The notes under the pieces are model-generated. The model had not been told where the DNA came from and did no database searches. It was given only the letters and a program-made list of their open reading frames with translations. This document shows positions 48,493 through 58,547 of a stretch of 64,000 nt of DNA, one piece after another. This stretch comes from Cryptomeria japonica (taxonomy: Eukaryota > Streptophyta > Pinopsida > Cupressales > Cupressaceae): contig NC_081408.1 of the NCBI RefSeq assembly GCF_030272615.1, positions 765,009,330 through 765,073,329 on the forward strand. The letters run 5' to 3'. Position 1 is the first letter of the stretch. The number at the start of each line of letters is the position of its first letter. A program made the position numbers and the translations under genes.

Positions 48493-49617
48493 TGTTACTA
48501 CTTATCACATTGCCATTAGTTTTTATATTCAAAGTCATACTATATACTATAGTCGGTATACACAGAGAAGTCGGTATGCACATTCTAGTCGGCTATAGAG
48601 GAAAGCAGTCACAGAACGCAGTATACACTGAGCTATCTACCGAGTATCTTTTTTGTCTACTGAGCAACAAAGATGACATGCCAAGTTGATATACACCAAG
48701 TGAAACATGTTACAAGATACATTGAACTTGGACATGCATATGAAAACGTGTTACAAGATCGAGGCACATCTAACCATTATCACATTGGAAATTGCACTAG
48801 AAGATTGTGTATGATTTTGAGATAAATCTAACCAATGAAATATTTTGTATAGTTATTCATTCAATAAATCTTGTTTGTAAGATCGAAGCAATGAATTGGA
48901 TCACCATCTTAAGAGATCTATCTACACAGCATGAGTTAAGGGTGTATGTATGAGTGTAAGAAGACTGTTACAGAGACACAGAGGTCACCAAGAAGGTTTT
49001 CAGAGAACAGTCGAAGAACAGAGTAAACAGAAGGGTTTACCGAGTTACTATATGGGTTACCGAGGTATGCTATAAGAAAGGTAATCTTATTCTAAGCACA
49101 TAGAATATGCTATAACATTTTAGATGTAAAGTTGCAAATATTTGTAATGATTTTATTGTAATATTGTGAAGTTGAAAGAGAAACCTTTAACAGGGTAAAA
49201 AACTCTAATCAAGTCTATAAATTGTAAAGCCTCTAACCAGGTGCAACATTTAGATTAAATGTTGTAAAATCCTTTAGCAAGGTAGATCTAACAGATCTTG
49301 TTACTCCTAACAGGGTAAGCTATCAAAAATAGCTAATATGTAGCTCTAACCGAGCACTCTTTATTATTGCAATAGTGAAGTTGTGGGTGCCATCCCCACC
49401 ACAGTTTTTCTCTCTAACCAAGAGTTTCTGCGTAACCAAAATATATTTGTTATGGAGTGAATCATGTATGATTGTTATCTATTTGTTTTAACTTTATTTT
49501 CTGTTACTGCACTATTCTGTTTATGCATAACAGTAAAGTTATTATTCAAGAAAAGTTTTGGAGTACTGATTCACCCCTCCCCTCTCAGTACATTAGCTTT
49601 CCATATTGGGCCTAACA
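48493..49617 (+). repeat. 3' LTR of R2
   Basis: 1,125 bases, TGTTACTACTTATC ... GGCCTAACA. It lacks 26 bases after 48555 that the 5' LTR has. It carries the LTR-encoded MYDCYLFVL frame from 49464. Confidence 0.92.
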
Positions 49618-49622
49618 AATTT
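49618..49622. repeat. target-site duplication of R2, right copy
   Basis: AATTT, identical to 34062-34066. Tat-B gag resumes directly after it. Confidence 0.9.
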
Positions 49623-49991
49623 CATTTGGAGGAGGAGGAGGGGGGTTACCTTGAGGAATGTTATATCTGATGGTATCTCTACCTCTTTCTTCCTCATTGC
49701 GACTTTCTCATTCTGATGCTTGTCTTAGTTGTGCAAGATCAAGTCAGAGGGTAGTTTAGCCCCTTCTTGAGCAAGTCTTAAATAGTGAGCATCAAAATTA
49801 CTCCTGAGTATTTTGTCAAAAATTCTATTAAAGAGAGGGTTGTGTTGTGCCCTTTCTATTGTCGCCAGAGTAGGTGTACTTGGGTTGTTGTCATTTGTGT
49901 TTCCTCCAAGGGCTTCTTGGAATTCATTGATATTTTCTTCCTCTTCATCTTCAATTTCTGGTTGTCTAGATCGTGATCTCGTATGACCCAT
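49623..49991 (-). pseudogene. gag of Tat-B, N-terminal part, right of the R2 insertion
   Basis: The start is ATG 49991 (MGHTRSRSRQPEIED). The acidic N-terminus continues through ERAQHNPLFNRIFDKIL and ends near 49725, where a frame break occurs; the remaining sequence to 49623 matches 14735-14860 of Tat-A. It is separated from the rest of gag by 15.6 kb of nested elements. Confidence 0.75.
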
Positions 49992-50425
49992 TTTGTTTAC
50001 AATCTTTTGTTGAATTTTGATGAAAATGATGATGAGGTGTTGATGAAATGAGAGATGTATGGTTGGTGTGGTGTGTTGCATATGGATCTCTAGCACTTTA
50101 AAGGTAGATGTGACCGAAGTTCTTTCTTGAATTGCTTTTTGTTTTTGATAAGGTTTGATGTGATAAGGTTTAGAGAAATCTGAGATGTGTTACAGACTTA
50201 ATTACCTAGTAATGAGAGGATGCACTCATAGACTAGTTTTAACCTGCATAGAAATGTCTCTTAGGATAAGTTTATCCTAGATGTAGAGACACTCTAAAAA
50301 GTGATGTGTTGTGTTTGATTCAAGCAATGTCGAAATAGAACTTTAGGACAAAAACCTTTTGATGTTTTGAGAGTTAGAATGGATTTGATGAGATATGAAT
50401 ATGATAATGGATGGGATGTTTAACT

Positions 50426-51088
50426 TCAATAGAAACTTTGTGTTACAAAAGGAACAAACTCTGCCTCTTCTTGTTCAGGAGTTGGTGGTTCTTCTCTAGC
50501 TACGTTATATGTGATACAAATATCTGGAAAGAAGTCAGGGTTGATCTTGCCTCCTTTGTTTTTGTAATAACTCAAAGCACGATATTGCATAAAAGCTCGG
50601 CGGTTTAATGACTCTTGATCAAACTTGTTTGATTTCCCTTGAAGATAGAGATGCATGTGACGTAGAAAAGCTCTATTAGAGACAAAGATTTGTCTATTAA
50701 GATAGAAGAATTTCCTCCTTTTGATAAGAGCCTTTGAGCTCAATGGTCTTTTCTTCAAGTTGATGTGTTGATGAAGATTCTTCTTTCTCAAGATGTGAAG
50801 AATGGTCATATATTTTGATACATTTGCTCTTTTGTCTTTGATCTTTTGTTGATGTTTGGAAATGTTTATGCTGGATGAATACTTGTTTTTGGAATTTGAA
50901 TTTTGATTTTTCTTTGACAAGAAAATAAAGCAAGCACACAAACACAAGAATGTTGCCTCAAAAGGCACAAATAAGTATGTATCTAGATCAACCCAATCCT
51001 TGGACTTTTTATGACCCTTTTCCTTTAAGTGTATTTTTAGGTGTTTTTCCAAAGCCTGAAGTCGGCTCAATTTGCACTTCGTCTTCAC
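50426..51088 (-). CDS. extra ORF1 upstream of gag, Tat-B, intact 220 codons
   Basis: An uninterrupted ORF lies about 430 bases upstream of the gag start on the same strand. Features in order: a Lys/His-rich N-terminus (LEKHLKIHLKEKGHKKSKD), a hydrophobic Cys-rich stretch of about 18 residues (ATFLCLCACFIFL), a Lys/Ser/Asn-rich part, a basic region (LHILRKKNLHQHINLKKR, KALIKRRKFFYL) and an acidic C-terminus (EEPPTPEQEEAEF). I know no matching domain. Ogre elements carry an ORF1 of unknown function in this position. That it stayed open while gag and pol of the same copy decayed may be chance. Confidence 0.6.
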   Translation of the reverse strand: MKTKCKLSRLQALEKHLKIHLKEKGHKKSKDWVDLDTYLFVPFEATFLCLCACFIFLSKKNQNSNSKNKYSSSINISKHQQKIKDKRANVSKYMTILHILRKKNLHQHINLKKRPLSSKALIKRRKFFYLNRQIFVSNRAFLRHMHLYLQGKSNKFDQESLNRRAFMQYRALSYYKNKGGKINPDFFPDICITYNVAREEPPTPEQEEAEFVPFVTQSFY

Positions 51089-52469
51089 TCAAAAATGAAC
51101 ACACTTCAAACACTTTTTATCCCTAAGGTCAAATGGCCAGTTGCGATAAATTCATCCCACATCTTGATATTTCTTCGAATTTGGTACTACATACCTTATG
51201 AATCCTATCGTGGCAGGTAAGGATGTGATATACTAAGTCTTGTGAAAGAATAACAAATAGATGATCCCTATGATGGGGGAGTCACCACTTTTATCAAGCC
51301 ACAAGTGACTTTTCAAAAAGTTATATTTCTACTCAAGGAAATATGTATGGTGAGTATCTTGGGAGCAAAACCATCTATGCTCTTGCACTGAATTGTATCA
51401 CAAATATCCTCAATCAATAGAATGGGTGGGCTACTACTTAAAGGTATTTAGTAATGTTCGATGTTTTTGGACATAAGTTCATTCTGCAGTGACTCACTTA
51501 AGAGCCTTGTAACTTGTGGTGGGGCCCATTTGTCCTTTCGGCAAGTTACATTGTAGGAACAGCTATACCCAAGGCTACAACTTTCACTCTGACCTGATTT
51601 CTATAGCGGCTCGAAGGATTTACCGCGTCAGGTCATTCCCAAGAGTGATGTGTCTCTTGGCAGGCCTCTCTTAAAAAGATAAAACTTTGAGTGTCACTAA
51701 CACTTTTTTCTTGCACCTAGGACCACGAAAGCCAAGGGAGAGGATAGTGTGTGTTAGAAGTAGGACCACTCGACAAACTCTTTTGCACAAGTGTGCCAAA
51801 CACAAAAGATAGTTGTTCTTTTTTAACTCATCATTTGCAATGTTATCTAACTATTTGGAGATGTTGCTCCAACAGTCACGGTGTTCTTTTTATCCTTAAA
51901 TGGCAAAATGTGTTGTAATCTAGGAATTGGAAATCCTGGCCAACTGAATTAAGAGCATGTTTTTCTTGAAGTAAATTGATTTGAGGACAACTTTCACAAA
52001 TTGGGGATTCTTTTTGACTTGCACAAAATGAAGTGTTGATTGTGAATTTTAGTTTGATGCAAGAAATAAAATTTGCCTTGTTGATTTTAAGCACCAAAAG
52101 AATTTGTTCCTAACTTTGCAAAAAAAAAATGTGTGTGTTTGTTTTTGTGATTCTTTTTAACTTTGAACAAGTGTGATTCTTTTTAGATCTCTAAACGAAA
52201 GATGTGGTTCTTTTTAAAACTCCAAATGAAAGTGTATTTGATTTTAACCCAAAAGGAAAATGAATTTATTTTATCCTAACTTGAAAGACAAAGTTAGCAA
52301 TATGAACAAATTTATTTCCTAAGCTAAAATTGCTAAAAAATCCTATTGTAGGGGTTAGTTAAAACCTGCACAAAAGATAATTAGTTAGAAAAATCTGCAT
52401 GTTTTGGTGGGCTTCTACAAGCCTAAAATTTTTGGTTTTTGGTTAAAAGGAATTTTTTTACAACGTTCT
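51089..52469. other. leader of Tat-B between motif array and ORF1
   Basis: Homologous to 16183-17547 in Tat-A; no supported ORF. A GTGATTCTTTTTA-type degenerate repeat lies around 52120-52260. Confidence 0.5.
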
Positions 52470-52730
52470 GTTACAATAGCGCTACTTTGTGTGCAAACAG
52501 AAGTGCTATTTAACACAAACACGCTAATACGAAGACAAAAGCACTAAAAGTAAAACTTTGACAATAAAAATAGAAGCGCTAAAACATATTAAAATGTGCT
52601 ACTTAAGCCTCAAAAGTGCTAAAAGATGGGCAATAGCGCCAAATTTGAGACAATAGTGCTATTGTAAATACAAATGAATATCAAATTGCAATAGCACTAA
52701 AACGCAATCAAAATCGCTAAAGCGTGACCT
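52470..52730. repeat. AGCGCT motif array in the Tat-B leader
   Basis: About eleven units of CAATAGCGCTAAAA type, several with one change in the core (AGTGCT, AGCACT), lying 85 bases inside the LTR as in Tat-A. Confidence 0.7.
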
Positions 52731-52791
52731 GTGTGTCAAGCTCAACATGCAAACAAGTTAGTTTTGTTAAAAAAAATTATTTTTGGATGTT

Positions 52792-52814
52792 TGGATTCAC
52801 GTCAGGTTCACCAA
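52792..52814 (-). other. primer-binding site of Tat-B
   Basis: The minus strand next to the LTR reads TGGTGAACCTGACGTGAATC. It shares TGGTGAACC.GACGTGAA with element G. The primer tRNA is not identified. Confidence 0.65.
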
Positions 52815-52815
52815 A

Positions 52816-54246
52816 TGATGCTCTGTGAAATGAGGGAAGGTTAGACTAGAACTTGTGGTGGAATAACACACAAAAAACCAAGAAACTGTCAGTGTTAGTC
52901 AACCAAAAACTAATCTAAGCAGGCATATCAAAAGAGACACCAAAAACATGAAAGAATATTTAACTAGGAAAGTAAATATAACTAGGCATCTCCAAATGCC
53001 TCCTAACATGCTCTTAGCTCCTTCTCCTTTGTTCCTCTCCTCTCCAAGTTCCAAACTAGTGTAGCTCTCAGCAGCTTTTTGCACTATGGATGCTTATGGA
53101 GGTTCAAGATTGAAATGTTTACTCTAAAATGCTATGCAAGTGTGAATAAAAACTAATATTAGATGCTATGATGCTAAAATGATTTATTTTAGACCAAAAT
53201 AACAAGATATTAGTGGTTTATGCTAAATGCTCTCTAAAATTCTCTATCTCTTAAATGCATACATGTTTTTAGGATCTGGATTATGAAGAAATGGGCTCTA
53301 TTTATAGGAAAAATGGAGTAATGGATGGCCAAGATTGAATAACCTTAACACGGGTCAAGATTGAATGATATTCAATCTATGTGAGGGCTTTCAACCCAAT
53401 CCTAGGATGACAAGTGTCAATGTGAGATAGGTTGAGAGGAGAGGGAATAAGCATTAAATGCTTGACATGACTTGAGAGTTAACTTGGGAGTTAAGGTCAA
53501 GGTTAGGTTGAATGAATAAATTCTTTATTCAAAGAATAAAGCTTTTATCCAATGGATAAACTCTTGTGCAAAGGCAAAAGGGATAACCATGGTCAAAACA
53601 ATAAATGTTTGAGGACACACATGAGTGCAAGTTGAATTAACCATAAATGGTTATGTAAGAGCCATTAATGGTCATGTACGGGCCATAAGTGGTTTTGGAA
53701 GACTTTAGAGGTTAGATTATTGAATACACAAAGCATTAAATGCTTTTCAAAGACTTTGAAGTCTTTGAGAAGTGACTCCAAGTTGCTTAGGAATGTGACA
53801 ATAATTAGGGGATGGATTACGTTAATTAGGAAGGGTTTAGAAGAATCTAGAAGGGGGTTTAGGAATGCAAGTGGATTTGGTGGGTGAGGGAAAAATGGGA
53901 TTTTAATTAAAATAAAATTTATTTATTTCAATAAATGTGTGCAAGTTGCATTTGTAGGAAAATGCAAGTGGGGGAGATAAATGATTTAAATAAATGTTTT
54001 ATTTAATTTATTTAAAAGAGGAAAAGGGGGATTAAATGAAATAAATATGATTTATTCATTTAATTGATTGTGAATTTGGTTTAATGGATTAATTAAAATA
54101 AATTGAATAATTTATTTAATTAATAGGAGAATGTTTGAAGATGAATTAATTAAATATTAATTTAATTAATTGATGGCTAGTGGATTTTTAATCAAATAAA
54201 TAGAAAATATTCATTTAATTAAAATGGACAGATTTATGTGACTACA
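52816..54246 (-). repeat. 5' LTR of Tat-B
   Basis: TGATGCTCTGTG ... TGACTACA on the plus strand, 1,431 bases, matching 21327-22756. A minus-strand TATAAATA lies at 53299-53306. Confidence 0.9.
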
Positions 54247-54249
54247 CAC

Positions 54250-54390
<141 letters not shown>

Positions 54391-54567
54391 TTTTCATATA
54401 TAGTGTCTCTCATATTTCATAATGTCACACGTAGGTATTCATCCAATTACATATATATGCATATATGTGCTGATAATCATAGGTGGTAGATTTATATTTA
54501 GTCATACCCACAAATATATACAGGCATAGGCATTTATATACACATATAAGAGTATATAATCCACTCA

Positions 54568-54571
<4 letters not shown>

Positions 54572-54617
<46 letters not shown>

Positions 54618-54632
54618 TATATATATATATAA
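54572..54632. repeat. GT microsatellite with TA tail
   Basis: A GT run of about 22 units (54572-54616) followed by a short AT run. Confidence 0.95.
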
Positions 54633-55205
54633 TTCAAAAAATTATACCTATTTTTGATATATAGTATCACGGGATATATAAGATTTTAGGACTAGTAGGA
54701 TGCAATAGAATATAGGAATATGCATATGTATATAGACATGCATTCATATATCATTACAACTGAAATATGTATCCATGGATATATAGGTATTAATACTCAT
54801 ATATACATTGTACACTAATAGGATTAAAATATTATTTATCCCTTTAGAGCTTGCCATATCTTCCTCTCTAAGCCTTCTAGGCTTAGTATAGCCTTTTTAG
54901 CTTAATCTTTAGCTATTAGAGAGATTTGCCTCTCTTTTTTGGATGTCCTTCGTCAGCATTTCCTCCTTGATCAATACCAAGGTGATGATACTCTAGTAAT
55001 GATGAGGTGACACTCCCTCTGCGATTTGAAAGCATAAGTATCATACGCTTGTAGGCTTTAAGGCGACAGTAATCATTTCTTAGATCCTTGAAGATCGTTC
55101 CACTTGCATCCTGACCCTCTGATTTCGATCATTTATCTGTATTCTACTACGACTAGATGAGATGTTTTTCATGAAGCATTAATACTCTGGCTATATTTAG
55201 ACCAT
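54633..55205. other. unassigned non-coding flank
   Basis: AT-rich to about 54830, then more balanced sequence with no ORF, repeat or match elsewhere in the window. Confidence 0.5.
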
Positions 55206-55362
55206 TTGGTCAATGTCCCAATTTATCTTCCACTTAGCTCAGATGGATACTCCACTAAGACTTCTAGGGCTGAAACAACAGATGGCCTTTGTAGGGGAAA
55301 TCAAAGAGGAAAGAATGAGGGGTATTTTGGTCTACTAGAATCCCTCGGTTACTTGTGTTGTT

Positions 55363-55764
55363 ATGAAAACCCTGGGGAAGGATTATATCTTAAATGAGGA
55401 CCGGACTAGAGCTAATCCTGACATCACAACGATGTTCTTCGCAATAGCTATGCATCTTGAGAAAGACAGAAATGTAGTGGTGAAGCTGTGCAAAAAGGTC
55501 TTCAAAAAGGAAATTTTGGGCGAACTAGAGAGGGTGGTGGTCAACATTGATGAAGAACTTATTGCTCCAAACCCCCGGGACTACGATGTCCTTATAAGGA
55601 TGAATAAACCGGTGCCTCGATTCCTTATCCTGGTTATAGAGGATCTTCCGACCTTTGAAGCTTACAGCCCTATCAGAAGCAGGAATTTTTTCTTCCTCTC
55701 TTGGCTCCTGCAGGTTAAAAAGCCCCTGTGGGACAAATGGTTGATCAATTACCTCAAAGTCTAG
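55363..55764 (+). CDS. unrecognised 133-codon ORF
   Basis: An ATG-initiated ORF (MKTLGKDYILNEDRTRAN) encodes a protein of mixed charge with helical-looking segments (KLCKKVFKKEILGELERVV) and an aromatic end (FFFLSWLLQVKKPLWDKW). An overlapping frame upstream (55206-55397) ends within it. GC content is higher than in the surroundings. It could be a fragment of a transposon gag-like gene or of a host gene exon. I do not recognise the family. Confidence 0.3.
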   Translation: MKTLGKDYILNEDRTRANPDITTMFFAIAMHLEKDRNVVVKLCKKVFKKEILGELERVVVNIDEELIAPNPRDYDVLIRMNKPVPRFLILVIEDLPTFEAYSPIRSRNFFFLSWLLQVKKPLWDKWLINYLKV

Positions 55765-56078
55765 AACATCACAGTTATTTCGGATGATATGTCAATCCCT
55801 CCCTCTCCTGTTGACCCCTCTTCAGCAAATCCAGAATGCTCGAGAACCAGGGGCCCAAATAAGCAGGGAAGGAGAGGATGAGGCTCCTTCTGAAGGGGGA
55901 GCCTTCTGTCATTTTTTGGCTCCCTTCTGGCTATCAAGGTTGCGGGCATGAAAATATTGGACCGTTAATGGGGGATTTTATCTCGTTTTTTTCCTTTTGT
56001 CACCTTTAAACTCTCAAAATTTCTTCTTTCGTATGTCTCAGTCTTATATTTTAAAAGATTCATGGATGCTTAATCTAT
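55765..56078. other. unassigned flank left of element G
   Basis: No supported ORF or repeat. It joins 63835 onward once element G is removed. Confidence 0.5.
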
Positions 56079-56083
56079 ATACT
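56079..56083. repeat. target-site duplication of element G, left copy
   Basis: ATACT, repeated exactly at 63830-63834. Confidence 0.93.
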
Positions 56084-57283
56084 TGTAGCGTCCTAAAATT
56101 GCGACACTTGCAATTTCGACTGCATTTTGGTCTTCACGATGGCGACGCAACACGCAACCTGAATGGAGACCCTGAAACTTGCTCACGACACCAAAAACTG
56201 CATTTTTCAAGCACCCTGGCCTGAACCTCCTTGCACCCTGCTGTCCCGGGAGGTGGGACCAGAGCGCCCAGCGCCCTGGTCCCTGGGTCCTATTTTGGGC
56301 TCGGTCTCCTAAGGGGCTCGGGTCTTTTTGTTTGCAATTTGGAAATTAACTTTCCTGGTCGGCCTAAGGTCGGAAAAATCAGTCTATCAGCCCTAATTGA
56401 CAAGTATATAAACTACATTTTCCTCTTTCATTCGACATGATGGAAAAGGCATGGAAACTATACTCAAGCATTCAAGCATTCAAGCATTCCTTCAAGCAAT
56501 TGATCATTTCAAGTCTCCATTCAAGGCTAAGTGTTGCATTCAAGACAAGGATTCAACCATTGAAGAGGAGATCACATACTACATGCTACAACATACAACA
56601 CACACAACATACAACATCTAAACCTTCCCACATAAGGATACAAACATCCTTAGAACAAGGTATTAGTACTTGTTTTATAGTCATTTACATTTACAGCTCT
56701 TGCTCATTTCTTGGTTAATTCCAAAACTGGGGTTTGACCTAAAGGCAAACCCCTAATCCCTAACCCCCCAATCATCTTCTCTTTTCTGTGTGTAGGTTGT
56801 AGGTACGTGGCTGAGATTGAAGATCTGGAATCCTTGTGCAGAGACGAACAGATCCCTCTTCGTTTCGCGGATTTTTCGGAGGACCGTGGCGCCGGGCGCC
56901 ATCGTCCTGACAACTTTTGCTCAAATTTGCAGGACAGCGCCGTATCGACATTTTACTACTAATTCCAGGTCCGCAGCTTCATCCTATAATCCGAACTTAG
57001 TTTATAAGCAAATCTTTGTCACTTTCTATGCATTCCTAGCTCAATTCCTTTATCAATATTCTTTACAAAAGAGGGTAGCCTTGCTGTCTTGACCCTTGAA
57101 ATTCATTTAGCATCCAATCTTGCATTGCGTGGGATTGGATCTTATGAGTTTCAACCCCTCTTTTGAATGTAAAGTCTCTCCCCTAAGTGAAAACCATCGA
57201 ATCCTAGTGAACCTCCCTTCTCTCTCCTCGGAGTTGGAAGAGGGGAGAACAACTAGGGTTCGATCGCGATTTTCCGCTTTACA
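56084..57283 (+). repeat. 5' LTR of element G
   Basis: TGTAGCGTCCTAAAATTGCG ... CGCTTTACA, 1,200 bases. It is GC-richer than the rest of the window. It contains a GTGGCGCCGGGCGCCAT palindromic segment (56887-56903) and a TATATAAA box. Confidence 0.95.
56405..56412 (+). promoter_or_regulatory. putative TATA box of the element G LTR
   Basis: TATATAAA in CAAGTATATAAACTAC, identical in the 3' LTR at 62951-62958. Transcription would start about 30 bases downstream. Confidence 0.5.
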
Positions 57284-57286
57284 TTT

Positions 57287-57304
57287 TGGTGAACCCGACG
57301 TGAA
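57287..57304 (+). other. primer-binding site of element G
   Basis: TGGTGAACCCGACGTGAA begins three bases after the LTR. It is almost the same as the Tat-A and Tat-B site. Confidence 0.75.
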
Positions 57305-58547
57305 CATCCTTTCTGATTTTTCATGCTTAGATCTAAGAAAAATTGATTACATTTCCATGTTTGATCTTTTGCAAAATTTTAGAGGTGATTGCATAAAAAC
57401 CCTAAATTTTCTTTTTGAACATTGAACTTGCGAAATGTTTAATTGTTAATGCCTGCTTCAGATCTGCTTTTCTATTACAAATTATCAATTCATATATGTG
57501 CTTTAATTTTGAAAATTAAGTGGTTAAGTGTCAAAACCCTAATTTTTGAAACCCTCTTGATTCAACCTTTGTCCGACAATTTCACTGATCAAAACATCTC
57601 CAAATCAGCTGTAACTTTGGATTCCGCAATAAAATCACAACATCTTTCATCCCTGAAAATTTGGAAAAAAGTTGCGAGGACCGTGGCGCCGAGCACCATC
57701 ATCCCCGACATTTTTTCCAAAATTTTGGGAGCAAGATCTTACTGTATTTTCCTGCTAAAATCCAGAATTTTGGCTGATTTTATCAAATATAACACCTTCA
57801 AAATTACAGTCAAAGTTGGTCTTGTGATTGCTTGGATTAAGGCTTCTAAACATTTAAAAATCATTGAAATTGAAATTTTGTGTCAAAATTGTGTTCTTAC
57901 TGTCCTAAATCTGAAAAGTGTGTTGGCATTCATTCGAAATTTCAGTGCTTTATTCAAATTCTTGCATTTTGTGACTTTTGAAATTAAGTGCTTAATTACA
58001 ACAACTTTGATTTCCGCTTTCAAAATTGAATTTTGCGTGAAATTGAGTCAATTTTCAAATTTCAAAATTTGCATTGCTCTTGGCATTCCCTCTAAAAATC
58101 ATAAAATTCAAAATTTCAGTTTCCCTCTTTTTTTTTCAAAATTCAAATTTTGCATTTTTCGACAATCTTGGTAGGGTTCAATTTCGAGATTGCAACTTTA
58201 ATTTGGTCTATCTATAGATCGTAAAATCACTCAATTTTTTCAGATTAGCTCTAAAATCATCATACCTTTCATCCCTGCAAATTTCGAAAAAAGTTGCAAG
58301 GACCGTGTTGCACTCCGAGCGCCACAGTCCCGGACATTTTTTCCGAAATTTCGGGAGACTGTTGTGATTGTATTTAACAGCTTAAATCCAGAAGATTGGC
58401 TGGTTTTACTGAAAATTGCTACCTCTAAATTCAAAATCTTCTCTCTCTTTCTAGTGCATGAGTTTTACAACAATAAGCCCTACTTACACTATTCCCGTTA
58501 GACGAAGTCGTAGAATTAAGTCTTTCTGAGGTTTAACTACTGAGGAG
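57305..58547 (+). other. leader of element G
   Basis: The sequence is AT-rich with two copies of a GC-rich module (57661-57735 and 58281-58350) that also occurs in the LTR (56868-56912): AGGACCGTGGCGCC-like, followed by a CCCGACATTTTTTCC-like part. A 243-codon open stretch (57443-58174) is low-complexity Phe/Lys/Ile-rich translation of AAAATT-type sequence and is not taken as a gene. Confidence 0.6.

Larger units (their letters stand above)
34067..49617 (+). mobile_element. R2: polymerase-less LTR retrotransposon inserted in Tat-B gag
   Basis: The order is 5' LTR (34067-35217), primer site, gag-like gene, ORF2, polypurine tract and 3' LTR (48493-49617). Without the nested R3 and one ATTAG it is about 8.0 kb. 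Exact AATTT duplications flank it. No RT, RNase H, integrase or standard protease motif occurs anywhere between the LTRs. The orientation is opposite to Tat-B. Confidence 0.93.
21327..54246 (-). mobile_element. Tat-B: Tat/Ogre-type retrotransposon interrupted by R2 and R3
   Basis: This copy has both LTRs (21327-22756 and 52816-54246, 1,430 and 1,431 bases). The bases just outside are CACAT (21322-21326) and CACGT (54247-54251), a five-base duplication with one mismatch. Without the 15,556-base R2 block (34067-49622) the element is about 17.4 kb, in the giant range known for Ogre. Gene order matches Tat-A. A deletion of about 1.03 kb at 31120 removes the RT N-terminus and linker, and there are further stops and frameshifts. 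Confidence 0.92.

Noticed and set aside
56655-56795. Possible intron in the element G LTR (AAGGTATTAG to TGTGTGTAG)
   Set aside because: The splice-like ends are plausible but there is no coding context or transcript evidence; not called.
57443-58174. 243-codon ORF in the leader of element G
   Set aside because: Its composition is that of AAAATT-rich non-coding DNA, it shows no domain, and it overlaps a non-coding repeated module.
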